Assembly (NCBI GenBank): GCA_032622095.1
Contig: CP136061.1
Location: forward strand, 132,316,087-132,380,086
Reading direction: 5' to 3'
From: Siphonodentalium dalli
Taxonomy: Eukaryota > Mollusca > Scaphopoda > Gadilida > Siphonodentaliidae
Length of the DNA: 64,000 nucleotides
Positions 34,305 through 44,597 of the stretch are shown one piece after another. Below the pieces are notes generated by a model. That model did not search any database. It was not told the DNA's origin and saw only the letters and a program-made list of their open reading frames with translations. The position numbers were made by a program, and so were the translations under genes. Position 1 is the first letter of the stretch; each line of letters opens with the position of its first letter.

Positions 34305-34854
34305 TCTCATATATATTTTGAAGACCTCTGTCTGTATGTATGTTTGTTTGTTTGTTTGTCTGTCTGTCTGTCATTTATACAAATCTACGATTCTCGACCG
34401 ATCGGGACGAAACTTGGTACGTGTGTGTAGTTTGACCAGGCGGTGAACGTTGTCGTATTGGCGAGCCCGTGCGGCGCCCGCTTCGCGCATGCGCAGACGA
34501 GATCTCGGAAACGGGTGGAGCTATCGACTTGAAATTTGCTATGTGAATGTATCTTGCCCCGGATACGAATTTTATCGGGTCGCCGAGCCCGTGCGACACC
34601 AGCTTCGCGCATGCGCAGACGAGATCTCGGAAACGGGTGGAGCTATCGACTTGAAATTTGCTATGTGAATGTATCTTGCCCCGGATACGAATTTTATCGG
34701 GTCTCCGAGCCCGTGCGACGCCAGCTTCGCGCATGCGCAGACCAGATCTCGGAAACGGGTAGAGCTATCGACTTGAAATCGCCAGGCTGGGTAGAGCTAT
34801 CGACTTGAAATTTGGTTTTTGAATAGCCCGGACAACGTCGGGCTCATCGGCTAG
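34305..34854 (+). mobile_element. Helitron-type element, unit 1
   Basis: It starts TC (TCTCATATATATTTTGAAGA) and ends CTAG. A hairpin (AGCCCGGACAACGTCGGGCT, 34,825-34,844) sits seven bases before the end, and insertion is A^T without a target duplication. All are hallmarks of Helitrons. The interior has a GTTT/GTCT-rich start and three direct 122-bp repeats (CTTCGCGC at 34,481, 34,603 and 34,725). There is no Rep/helicase gene, so it is non-autonomous. Frames of about 120 codons on both strands are by-products of the repeats. Confidence 0.8.
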
Positions 34855-35412
34855 TCTCATATATATTTTGAAGACCTCTGTCTGTATGTATGTTTGTTTG
34901 TTTGTTTGTTTGTTTGTCTGTCTGTCTGTCATTTATACAAATCTACGATTCTCGACCGATCGGGACGAAACTTGGTACGTGTGTGTAGTTTGACCAGGCG
35001 GTGAACGTTGTCGTATTGGCGAGCCCGTGCGGCGCCCGCTTCGCGCATGCGCAGACGAGATCTCGGAAACGGGTGGAGCTATCGACTTGAAATTTGCTAT
35101 GTGAATGTATCTTGCCCCGGATACGAATTTTATCGGGTCGCCGAGCCCGTGCGACACCAACTTCGCGCATGCGCAGACGAGATCTCGGAAACGGGTGGAG
35201 CTATCGACTTGAAATTTGCTATGTGAATGTATCTTGCCCCGGATACGAATTTTATCGGGTCGCCGAGCCCGTGCGACGCCAGCTTCGCGCATGCGCAGAC
35301 CATATCTCGGAAACGGGTAGAGCTATCGACTTGAAATCGCCAGGCTGGGTAGAGCTATCGACTTGAAATTTGGTTTTTGAATAGCCCGGACAACGTCGGG
35401 CTCATCGGCTAG
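34855..35412 (+). mobile_element. Helitron-type element, unit 2 (tandem)
   Basis: Almost identical to unit 1, from which it differs by an 8-base longer GTTT run and a few substitutions. It begins TCTCAT directly after the CTAG of unit 1, in head-to-tail arrangement. Confidence 0.8.
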
Positions 35413-35627
35413 TCTATTATATATTTTGGAAGATCTGTGTGTCTGTCTGTGTGTCTGTGTGTTCGCGATGAACTCGAAAACGGCCCACCCGATTTCGATG
35501 AAACTTGGTATATGGGGTATTTTCGGCCGGGGACGAACATAGGCATATTAATTTGTCCGTGCGACGTGACCTTGACCTTGAAATCGGGTCATTTCAAGGT
35601 CAAACTCCCGAATATCACGGGATTTCG

Positions 35628-36982
35628 TAGTCCAAGTCTTCTTGTACTAAAACCAGCTAAGATATTGGGATGGCGATGCTGGCGTTTAGTCCAAGCCCGC
35701 TTGCATACCAATCCTACCACACGACTTACGCCCACGATCTGTGGCGGGAATCTGTGGTGTATTTTACTCGATTTACCTAGCAAATCAATACATGATGCTA
35801 TATACATCGGAAAGGCTTACATCTTATGGTCACAATGGTGTATAATAATCTAACTTTAATGTTAAATTACACATAGAATATTCCGGTTGATTGCCATAAA
35901 CATCGATTTGTTTCTCTGTTTGTTTACGTTTTAACCGAAAGCCGAAGTGGTCCGAATAAGTTCGGCATAATCCGCTGTTTGTTCTGAGAATTCTACTTTC
36001 CGTTTCTATATATAGCGCGGGTTTTCCGAACAAAAATGGAGAAAACCGATCGCCCGAAAGTCCAGTTTTCTATGTGCTTTCAGAACAATTCCCGCACTAA
36101 AAACTTAATGACATAATGGAGGATCAGAACGGTAGTTTTGTTGACAATTTTCGCAAGCAACTTGTCAAAATTGGAGCAAATTAGAACTCTTATGTCTGAC
36201 TTGCCATGCGTGTGATGTGCATTTTGATTTGTGTGTTGATAAAATAATCGGAGAACCGAATCACACAGTTTCGAAATATAGTTCTTCCGTTTCAGTGGGA
36301 CTTTTCAAACTTAAGGTTAAAAATTTATACAAATTTTGTTTGATTTTTTGTGTGCTTAACAAGAGCAGTATATTGCTCTGTTCGCTTAGTATATATCTTA
36401 ATTTCGCCGAAGTCCACCAAATGTGGGAAATGTAGCACCATATTATTTATTCTAATACTCGTTGTGTTTACACTGTTTTAAACTTTGAGAGGGTTGTAAT
36501 TCCCCGTAATTTATTTAATGTATTACATTTATATCTTCAATGTTTAATTAATCTATTTATTATTTTATTTATTGACACACATAATTACGATTACAATGGA
36601 GAATTCTTCGTAATTTGCGTTGTTGTCCAAAATCTACGGAATATTTTCAACGGAAAATGCCGAACACAGTTCGCGAGGTCAACCGAGTTCGCATACTTTT
36701 AAAAAATTGTAAACATTGAGGTAAATGTCTCTTTTCGCATTAAATTACCGTTTTAAATTCACAACTGATGTGGGTTTCAGATAAAATAGCATGTCTTCTG
36801 CGGAAAATATCCGTTTATTGTCGCAATTGTGATATTTTATTTCATATAATTGTGGTTTTATTTGAGCGGGTCACTAACGCTTAAGCCGTGTCATAAGCGA
36901 GCATATAGGGCGGTCTTGGACTAAACGCCAGCATCGCCATCCCAATATCTTAGCTGGTTTTAGTACAAGAAGACTTGGACTA
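35628..36982. mobile_element. Mutator-like element, 1,355 bp, 68-bp perfect inverted repeats
   Basis: The termini TAGTCCAAGTCTTCTTGTAC are inverted repeats identical over 68 bp (35,628-35,695 and 36,915-36,982). The 9-bp flank GGGATTTCG is duplicated on both sides (35,619-35,627 and 36,983-36,991). Long inverted repeats with a 9-bp duplication are typical of Mutator-like elements. The interior has only one short plus-strand frame (36,217-36,435) without a recognisable domain, so it is non-autonomous. Confidence 0.87.
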
Positions 36983-37059
36983 GGGATTTCGATGAAACTT
37001 GGTATGTGGGAGTACTTTCTTATGGCGAGTCTCACAAGCATATTCATTTGCCCGTGCGA

Positions 37060-37352
37060 CTTGACCTTGAAATCGGGTAACTTCAAGGTCAAATCGCCAA
37101 TTTTGATGGGATTTCGACGAAATTTGATACGTGGGGTTACTTTTGTCCACTGATTGTTTTGGACGGGTCCAGTCGTGACCCCGACCAGACCTTGACCTTC
37201 AAAATGATCAATTCAAGGTCAAATCGGGTAAAACCGGATGGATTTCGACGGGCACGTTTGTCGGGTACTTTTGTCCGGGCAGTGTTTTTGGACTGGTCAA
37301 ATCGTGACCCCACTTGACCTTGACCTTCAAAATGGACAATTCAAGGTCAAAG
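37060..37352. promoter_or_regulatory. Cluster of TCAAGGTCA (ERR/NR5A-type half-site) motifs in Helitron
   Basis: Exact TCAAGGTCA or its complement TGACCTTGA occurs five times here, plus three times near 35,569-35,605 in the other half of the same Helitron. The motif is the known monomer site of ERR and FTZ-F1/NR5A nuclear receptors. No evidence of function exists in the sequence itself; the motif may simply be repeat consensus. Confidence 0.35.
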
Positions 37353-37384
37353 CCCGGACGAAGTCGGGTCACCTTCTAGTATAT

Positions 37385-38336
37385 ATATATATACCTGCTC
37401 AGCAGTCGCCACGTTTCGATGCAAATCATTCACAAATACCCCCCTATTTCAGCAGTAAATGCACTTGTGGAAAAATACCATATTCCTATATATATTCCTT
37501 ATCTCATTGCAGCAGTGTACCTATCCAGTTTGTCATTGCAGATGATGCGATTGAACAAGAATCCCTGTGTTTAGATAACCTCTGCCACTACATTTCTTCA
37601 AACTGAACTCCTTATCGATTTAAAAGTCTATAGCAAATAGGAATACAACAATGGTCTAAAAACCATAAATATATACTGTATACAGTTACGATTAATTGAG
37701 AGATTAAAACGTGACAACAATCTCAGTTTAATCACTGTTGATTTTTTTTCTTTCAGAATTATTTTTTGCTTGTGTCTACTGCTGCTTTCGTTCACGGTTA
37801 ATCAATAATCTGTCATAGGTAGAAAACTCTGAAAACTAAAACCCCACACAAGAACACGCGTATATACCGCAGCAGGTTTGTTTGAAGAATACAAATGTGT
37901 TATAATTTGCCAAAAATAGGCCTGACCAAACATAGAAATTCAAATATGTGCATATAAAATATAACTTTTTGTATACAAATTGTAGGTGCAAAATTTTAAT
38001 TCAGCTAGTTTAACAAATCATAAATTCACCAGATTCACCCCATTCATTCAGATCATATAAATATCAGGATTACAGAGCTCAGTTAACTTATATCACAGGT
38101 TTGTTATCATATCTTCACAGGTCAAAGGTCACGAACAGCAGCGATATCTAATCAATATAATAGAGGGTGCGTGCTAACTTCGTCTACACGCAAACTCAGT
38201 AACACGTCTGGAATGATATACTAATTTGACAATTTGCATGTTTCATATCCAACACAATCCACACTAGTTTCAAATTACTTTCATTATATCATAGTAATAA
38301 ACAGGTTTAAGAACAATTTGTCAGCTCAATACACCT
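37385..38336. other. Non-coding part of duplication, copy A
   Basis: Matches 48,503-49,461 in copy B. Short frames are not conserved between copies: TTCGAAAGT near 48,683 is absent from copy A, so this is non-coding. Confidence 0.5.
38119..38131 (+). promoter_or_regulatory. Perfect DR1 nuclear-receptor motif (copy A)
   Basis: AGGTCAAAGGTCA is the consensus direct repeat with one-base spacing bound by RXR, HNF4 and COUP-TF type receptors. It lies about 1.7 kb downstream of the minus-strand membrane-protein gene end. Function is inference only. Confidence 0.35.
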
Positions 38337-38539
38337 TGTCACCGAGTCGCGTTATATTGGATCCATCAAGCTCCGTTTGTTTAGTGCTGCACGTCAAAGT
38401 TCTGGATTAGCATTCCATATATGGAATTCATGAATATTCAAAAGCTTCATAGATAGAATGCTATTCCAGAACTTTGACATGTAGCACTAAAAAACGGAAC
38501 GGGACTGGATGTATCCAATATGACCGCGACTCAATGACA
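38337..38539. mobile_element. Palindromic MITE, family 6 (copy A, first)
   Basis: CACCGAGTCGCG...ATTGGATCCATC on the left pairs with TGGATGTATCCAAT...CGCGACTCAATG on the right. The inner arms CGTCAAAGTTCTGGAT and TCCAGAACTTTGACATG also pair. Confidence 0.85.
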
Positions 38540-38680
38540 TGTGAAAGGCATATCACAATACTAAAATCTTTATTAACATAAATTTATTTAATTCAGCAAA
38601 GTACATGGGCCCACACTTTGTTTCCGCTAATAAATAGTGACGTAGATGTAATACGCCCTGTCACTATAAATATGTATACC

Positions 38681-38912
38681 TCGCGGCCAAATTGGATCCA
38701 CCAGGCCCGGTTCCGTGGTTTTAGTGCTAAATGTCAAAGTTCTGGAATAGCATTTTCATATATGGAAACCATGAATATTCAAAAGCTCCATATATGGAAA
38801 TGCTACTCCAGAAGTTTGACCTGTAGCACTAAAACCACGGAACCGGGGCTGGATGAACCTCTGAAACCACGGAAGGGTGCTTGATGAATCCAATATATAC
38901 GGCCGCGACTCG
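38681..38912. mobile_element. Palindromic MITE, family 6 (copy A, second)
   Basis: Related palindrome (CCGTGGTTTTAGTGCTA against TAGCACTAAAACCACGG; ATATGGAA against TTCCATAT-type inner arms). The right arm carries a small partial duplication of its own (AAACCACGGAA twice). Confidence 0.82.
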
Positions 38913-39512
38913 GTGATCTGCTTATTAACAAGACGTCGTATGATCCAGATTTTGGCGCGCTGTACATACATAATATGCAGTGAAATGGAAGCAAAGGCAC
39001 GTAACCAAAAACTAAACGACCTTTTGTGTCAGTCGGCAAACCTCGTCAATCTCTGTATACCCCGTATACTGAGAGGTCAATGCATGGTTGAGGAGTCCAG
39101 CATGTCATATGGGCATTGGAAGAGGGACGACCCAACCCAGGGACAACACAACCGGACGTATGTTTGGTTGGGTTGTCCCGGTTATTCGGGCCAGGTTGTC
39201 CCATGTTTTGACCAAGTATTTGTTGTCGTATTCATAATTGTTTCTTCATATTTTCTTTAGAATGTAAAAGTCATATTTTAAAGACGAATATAATTACTTG
39301 ATTTCCTGTCGTTATAAATATGCAGTTTTGCCGATCCGGATGCATGTGATTTTTCTGGTTCCATATTGGTATATTTTAAATGTTATTCATAATTTGGATC
39401 ACACTGATACCGTCACTAAATATACTATACATTTCGTTCCACTTTAGATGCGTATGTGTATATATGTCACAACTATATCAAGTATCTATCATCACGCAGT
39501 TTTCCAATATAT

Positions 39513-39518
39513 TTTATT
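39513..39518 (-). terminator. Possible polyadenylation signal
   Basis: TTTATT on the plus strand reads AATAAA on the minus strand, about 330 bases beyond the stop codon of the membrane-protein gene. AATAAA is common in AT-rich DNA, so this is weak evidence. Confidence 0.3.
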
Positions 39519-39763
39519 CTTATTTTAAATAAAATTGAGAAAGTTATATATTATTCTTTATCTGGGTCGGGTAGTCCCGGGTCGGGTGGTCGTTCCCTGC
39601 AGCATTACTGCGGAACCATGCATAACGAGCTTGACATACTTCAAACGGTTTTTGTTCGTCAATGTTCTTTAAGATAACGGTTTGTATTTTACAAAAACTA
39701 TAAGACCTATATAAGACTGCTTCCAAATATGTAGTTTCAGATAAAAGAATATCGCAAACTGCC

Positions 39764-39775
39764 GACCTTTGACCT
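39764..39775 (-). promoter_or_regulatory. DR1-like motif next to the gene end
   Basis: GACCTTTGACCT is the complement of AGGTCAAAGGTC, one base short of a perfect DR1, 70 bases beyond the stop codon of the minus-strand gene. Could be chance. Confidence 0.25.
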
Positions 39776-39844
39776 CTGAAGAGAAAAATACTAAAATAGA
39801 AATAATTATTCCTCGATGACGTGAGCTGCAGGTTTGGACGTCGG

Positions 39845-42730
39845 TCAACTGGTGTCTGTGGAAAGGTTCCTTTTGGAATCGTAAGTGTCTAGCCCCATGA
39901 GATTCTCGACGGAGTAGTTCTGTCGTAGGGTGTGGTGAATTAGATTCTTTTGAGATTCCTCCATGTTGATACTCAGGTCATGTGACACCAGAATGTACTC
40001 GTGCTCGTTCAGAGAAACCGTCTGCTCGTTGCGCCTCAACCACAACATCAAGAATCCGGTCAGCGCCAATAAGGCGGAACATATCAACAACACTACAGTT
40101 CCGAACAAGACACTCCGTCTCTGTGCGTGAATGAAGACGTTTTCTCTTAAATCATTTAGATCTGAAGAAAACAATATGATCGTTTTAGTTATGTTGCGCG
40201 TAGGCCCGTACATATTTGCCATGCATGTCACTCAATCGGAGACCATTTATGATAAGTTTTGCCATCATGTTGCAGTTCTGGCCGACTGTTGATTGACGTC
40301 ACGATGTCATGCGGACGTCGGTGTAGTGGTGCGGCCAACACCGAGTGTCACCGTCTTTATTACATTCTGGAGAATGGACAAATTTATTTAAAAATTTGTG
40401 AAATATCAAACATATCGCGATACAATGAGTTTGTCATCATTACGCAGACAACGCATCCCTCTATTATAACACACTGTAAATGCGACACCCGCTCCCCTGA
40501 ACTTGCACCGCTAGCGGTGTGACTAATTACCACCCGGGCACCCCCATGGGCCCGTGGATGCTATATCCCGACGTTATAAGGTAGCGGCATACTACCTGAG
40601 GGCAACCTAGAACATTTAATCGCTCCCTCGTCTTCGGCCGGTGTTATTAACCCCGCAAATGCCGATATTGGCAAAGAGAGCCCGGGTGTCTTCGTGTGGT
40701 TTATGACAGTATATTTTGATGCTGCGCGGTATAGTGCAATACCACCTAAGTGTGACATCCAAATATTGAATCGCTGACGCGTCAACGGCCGATGTTATTA
40801 TTAACCTCTCAAAATTCGGCAAAATACCGTATTGACAAAAAGATCCCGGGAGAGGCCATTTTGAGGGGTTAATAACATCGGCCGTGGACGCCTCAGCGAG
40901 TCAATATTTGGACGTCACACTCCACAATATACTTTCCGAAACCACACAAAGACAGCGGGGCTCCCCTGGCTCTCTTAGCCAATATCGGCATTTTCGAGGT
41001 TAATAACACCGACCGGAGATGAGCCAGCGAGTAAAATTATCTAGGTTGCCCTCAGGTAGTATGCCGCTACCTCATAACGTCGAGATATAGTGTCCACGGG
41101 ACCATAGGGACGCCCGGCATCTCCCGGGATCTGTTTGTCTATACGGTATTTTACCATGGACGCGTCATCGAGTCAATATTTGGATGCAGGGATGTGGCTA
41201 GAGGGTCTCCGTTGGGGGGGGGGGGGTGTACACCTTGGGAAATTCCAACTGCACCCCCCCCCCCCCTTGAGTCAGAATCACACCAACACATCTTTTGTGC
41301 ATAATTCCATGTGCACCCCCCGCCCCCCCCCCCCTTGAGTCGGAATCACACCAACACAACTTTTTGCATAATTCTATTTGCACCCCCCTTGTACCTCATG
41401 CTCAGGCCTAATTTCCTATATATTCATAAGCCATGCTTCTGAATATCCCCGTATGATAACATTAAGATATTTTAACCTGAAAATTGCCCAAAAAAAAACA
41501 ACTAGTGGTCTAATTCCAGACAAATGCACACAGCTACCGACAACAGACCAGGAAACACAGCGCCGACCATGGTTGTTCGGCCCGGTGTGAGAAAAATTTG
41601 AAAACTATACAAGAAAATCGCAAATCCTAGCATCTAGACTGGCCTCAACTGAAGCTTTCCTAGTGTTGGAAATTTCAAACCTCATGCTCCCCCTCAGGTT
41701 GGAAAATTCTTACTGATGACCATTTATGTCTACAAGTTTGACCAAATGTAGTAAAATATTGTTTTGCTACACTAATTAGCAGTTTTGTATTGGCCATGTA
41801 GATGAGGCGATGACACACCGGGCCGACCATGGTTCGGCCCGGTGTGCGAAAATTTTGAAATCTGAACAAGAAAATCGCAAAATCCTAACATCTAGACTAG
41901 CCTCAAGCCTTCCCACTGTTGGAAATTTCAAACCCTACACCCCCACTTAGGTTGGAAAATTTCCAACTGATGACAATACCAATGACAATGTTGACCGATT
42001 GTATGACAATATTGTTTTCTTAAATTATTAACTAGAAGTATTTGACTGGCCACGGGGGAGGGACCAGGACACAAGCTTTCCAAGTGTTGGAAATTTCCAA
42101 CCTGTCACCCCCTAAGGTTGGAAAATTTCCAACTGATGACCATTTCTGTCAAAACTTTTGTCGTCGTTATCGTTTACTCGCTTTGTAGGCCATATTGAAG
42201 AGGGTTAATTTCACTGAGAAATCACCCCATTTGTATATCGACCCCCCCCCCCCTGTATAGATTTATACCAAAATGACCTATATAAACGCTATTGACGATA
42301 ATGTGAGACTTAATTTACAGTCATCGAAATTGACGACAGCAATATAAGCAATGCCGTGGGAAATGCCGTGGCAACATGTGGAATCTATAATGTCATAGCA
42401 TTAAACTTGCCGTGGGAGATTTTTCCTCATTTCGAGGGCTGACTTAATTTATCTGGACTATACATCTAAAATAGGCAATTTGAAACCAGAATGAAATGGA
42501 ATATGATTGAGAACAAATTTTTTTAACGATACCAAATATACCGCGTATTTATAGAAAACTGAAGTGTTTTTTTAGTACAGTTGAATACACAAACCATTTA
42601 TCTGGACGGCTTGTATCTCCGCCAGGAGGACGCTCGATTGGTCACGGATATGGTTGACGAAACCGCTGACAGCTTCGTGAAATTCCGGGATGTGTCCTGA
42701 TGAATTCGCCCGGCATCTGATCAGTGGAAT
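39845..42730 (-). CDS. Two 3' exons of a single-pass membrane protein gene, unrecognised
   Basis: Proposed exons on the minus strand are 42,595-42,730 and the terminal exon 39,845-40,161. Both acceptors read TTTCTTCAG. The first exon ends with G before GTTTGT (a weak donor), and G plus AT restores a GAT codon, so the join is in phase. The first exon gives about 45 residues, mostly helical (FHEAVSGFVNHIRDQ). The terminal exon gives a hydrophobic helix (VLFGTVVLLICSALLALTGF) followed by RR and a roughly 65-residue polar tail rich in Ser, Glu and Asn, ending at a TGA. This fits the C-terminal part of a type I membrane protein with a cytoplasmic tail. More 5' exons must exist but were not found. 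The intron holds a foldback element and tandem repeats. No family recognised. Confidence 0.5.
40534..41117. mobile_element. Foldback element, arms about 280 bp (copy A)
   Basis: The ends CCGGGC(A)...CCATGGGCCCGTGGA and TCCACGGGACCAT...GCCCGG pair. Inner blocks pair too: TAGCGGCATACTACCTGAGG with CCTCAGGTAGTATGCCGCTA, and AATGCCGATATTGGC with GCCAATATCGGCATT. The centre is near 40,845. It lies within the 2.4-kb intron of the membrane-protein gene. Confidence 0.85.
41205..41400. repeat. Poly-G/poly-C rich tandem block (copy A)
   Basis: C-runs separated by CTTGAGTC(A/G)GAATCACACC units about 65-70 bp apart. Copy B has the same block at about 52,330-52,500 with different run lengths. Related C-tracts occur at 2.4 and 56.0 kb. 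Confidence 0.7.
41570..42165. repeat. Tandem repeat, about 250-bp unit, 2-3 copies
   Basis: Units marked by CGGCCCGGTGTG, AAGAAAATCGCAAA, ATCTAGACT, GTGTTGGAAATTTC and AGGTTGGAAAATT. The first unit is inside duplication copy A and the next begins just past its right border at 41,799. The duplication endpoint therefore lies in tandem-repeat DNA. Confidence 0.7.
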
Positions 42731-42941
42731 CTGAAGAAAAAAAGACTTCAGTATATGTAGGCAGCATAAGACGAGACTTTGCATGTCTAACTTCGAACGT
42801 CGATAGACTTTACACCTCTATATTTTGACGGGGATCTCCGGGTCAAAAACAAAAACAAGCCGAAAGCGTTTATGTTTAAAGGATTTTCTTGTAAATAGAA
42901 TATGCCATATGGCCGTCTGTTATCCCTTTACCCAACATAAG

Positions 42942-43155
42942 GCCCCTGTGCCGATGCATTCTCTTATATATGCGAGTCGACCATAGGTCGCCTCGCATAT
43001 ATAAGAGAATGCATTGGCTTAACACATTAAAAATTATAAAATTGTTAAAGAATGTAAGAAAAAATGGTAAGTGTTAAAAAAAGATTTTTTTTAGGCCAAT
43101 GCATTCTCTTATATAGGTCGCCTCGCATATATACGAGAATGCATTGGCACAGGGC
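42942..43155. repeat. Double hairpin within an outer inverted repeat
   Basis: Two hairpins (GCATTCTCTTATATATGCGA against TATATAAGAGAATGCATTGG; then GCCAATGCATTCTCTTATAT against GAGAATGCATTGGC) are enclosed by outer ends GCCCCTGTGCC and GGCACAGGGC. The spacer is AT-rich. Confidence 0.8.
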
Positions 43156-43797
43156 ATAACTGTAACTATCACAATGTGGTCAAGGAGCCGGTTCCAATGA
43201 TATCCATATTTGTATGGTTCTATTGAGACAGACCGAAGATATTTTAGGTTGTTGAAGCTTTATTTGGCCGGTTTGTTGGGTAAAGAGTTATATAGGCTAC
43301 TCGGTAATGTTTTCCCACCATACACATTTTTAGAATGTTATTGACTGCCGATGCTTGCAGTGCGATTTTGACTTTATCTAAAATAAAACTGACCTCCGTG
43401 TGTATTAGTATATGCCCGTCTCTTTATGTAGGCCTATATCAATTACAATAAACTTTATATTGACGCAAATGCTAGTCCAAGTTTCGTAAACCAGCCAGTG
43501 AAATCGTTATAGCGAAACTACTCCATTATTATTACATCGAAGTACGCTGCCTTACTCTTCTATAATAGCGGACTTTAAGCGTAAATCACCCGCTCATCTA
43601 AAATCACAAATGACGATAGTAAAATGTCTCAATTGTGAAAATAACACTGTTTATTCCATAGAAGACATTATATAGTTCTGAACTCCACAAGAGTTTTCAA
43701 CTGAAAGAAGTAATGTGAAGGGGAGAGGCACGTTTTGCATAAATCCATCCAAAAATGGCAAGATATTTTCAACAAAGAATTTATCTGGTAATTTATC
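43156..43797. other. Unique spacer between duplication copies
   Basis: No gene recognised. Additional 5' exons of the membrane-protein gene could lie here or beyond copy B, but I see none with a convincing frame. Confidence 0.4.
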
Positions 43798-44120
43798 TAG
43801 AAGATACTATTTTATCTGCTGACACGGAGGCATAACTGTATAAAGTGTTTTATGATACGCTCAACAATAGATTATAGAAAACATCGCTAACATGTTATTA
43901 TCGTTATCCACCGCTAGCAGTGAAGCTATAGAAATTACACTTTCATATAGTTACTTTGACGTTACGGACGTCCATGACGTAACTGAATTTCTTGAATAAC
44001 TATGATCGAATTGTAAAATGTTAACCATATATATAGTAGCATTAGTATAGTTTTATTGTGAAGAAGTAGATTTGAATGTGATCCGGTTATAATGGGTATA
44101 TACAGCACGCGTAAAAAAAA

Positions 44121-44257
44121 ATCTAGTGTTTTCAGTGGATACCGAAAATTATCTCATTCGTGACCGCGACAAATGTTTATTTTTAGCTCGTGGCAAGCTA
44201 CTCCCGTGTCTCGGTCACTCATGAGAAAATTTTCGGTATCCACTCAAAACACTAGAT
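44121..44257. mobile_element. Inverted-repeat MITE (copy B)
   Basis: Same element as 30,233-30,369, in the same position of the duplication, with intact arms. Confidence 0.85.
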
Positions 44258-44597
44258 ATCCTCTCTATAGTATACATATATACTTGAATCAAACTTGATC
44301 ACCTCAAATAATGTTCTGTATATATATATATATGTACTCCCCACCCCACACAAAGATATCCATGGATTCTATAACACCCATGCACTTCCAAAGTTCAAAT
44401 GATTAAATATAAGGCCTACCCAACTCGTCATAATTATACCAACTATATACTGTTTATATTTCTCATTGTTATTATAAATTTGAATATCGTCTAGTCCCTT
44501 ATGCATGCGTATATAATGCATTTATAATACATTATTTGAAATAAAATATTTATATATTATAAAGTTGTCTGAACCGGGCTAGTATATTGTGAGCTTT

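Larger units (their letters stand above)
35413..37379 (+). mobile_element. Helitron-type element, unit 3 (related subfamily)
   Basis: Begins TCTATTATATATTTTGGAAG right after unit 2 and ends CTAG at 37,376-37,379, with a CCCGGACGAAGTCGGG hairpin just upstream. The interior resembles units 1-2 only loosely (GATGAAACTTGGTA). It carries repeated TCAAGGTCA motifs and is interrupted by a Mutator-like element at 35,628-36,982. Without that insert it is about 600 bp. Confidence 0.78.
29908..41799 (+). repeat. Segmental duplication, copy A
   Basis: It matches 43,798-52,910 in order and orientation from AAGATACTATTTTATCTGCT-like sequence to TTTGTATTGGCCATGT. Flanks outside these points do not match. 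Copy A is about 11.9 kb because it holds a 3.08-kb Helitron cluster missing from copy B, while its minisatellite is shorter. Differences are scattered substitutions and small indels; overall similarity looks to be in the high nineties of percent, not computed. Confidence 0.95.

Noticed and set aside
34375-35366. Pairs of roughly 119- and 90-codon frames on both strands
   Set aside because: They repeat identically in the two tandem Helitron units and follow the 122-bp internal repeats; no protein signature.
38877-39260. 127-codon plus frame with a hydrophobic end, also present in copy B at 50,039-50,386
   Set aside because: It starts inside a palindromic MITE, has no conserved domain, and its duplicate starts at a different Met; a chance frame in duplicated DNA is likelier.
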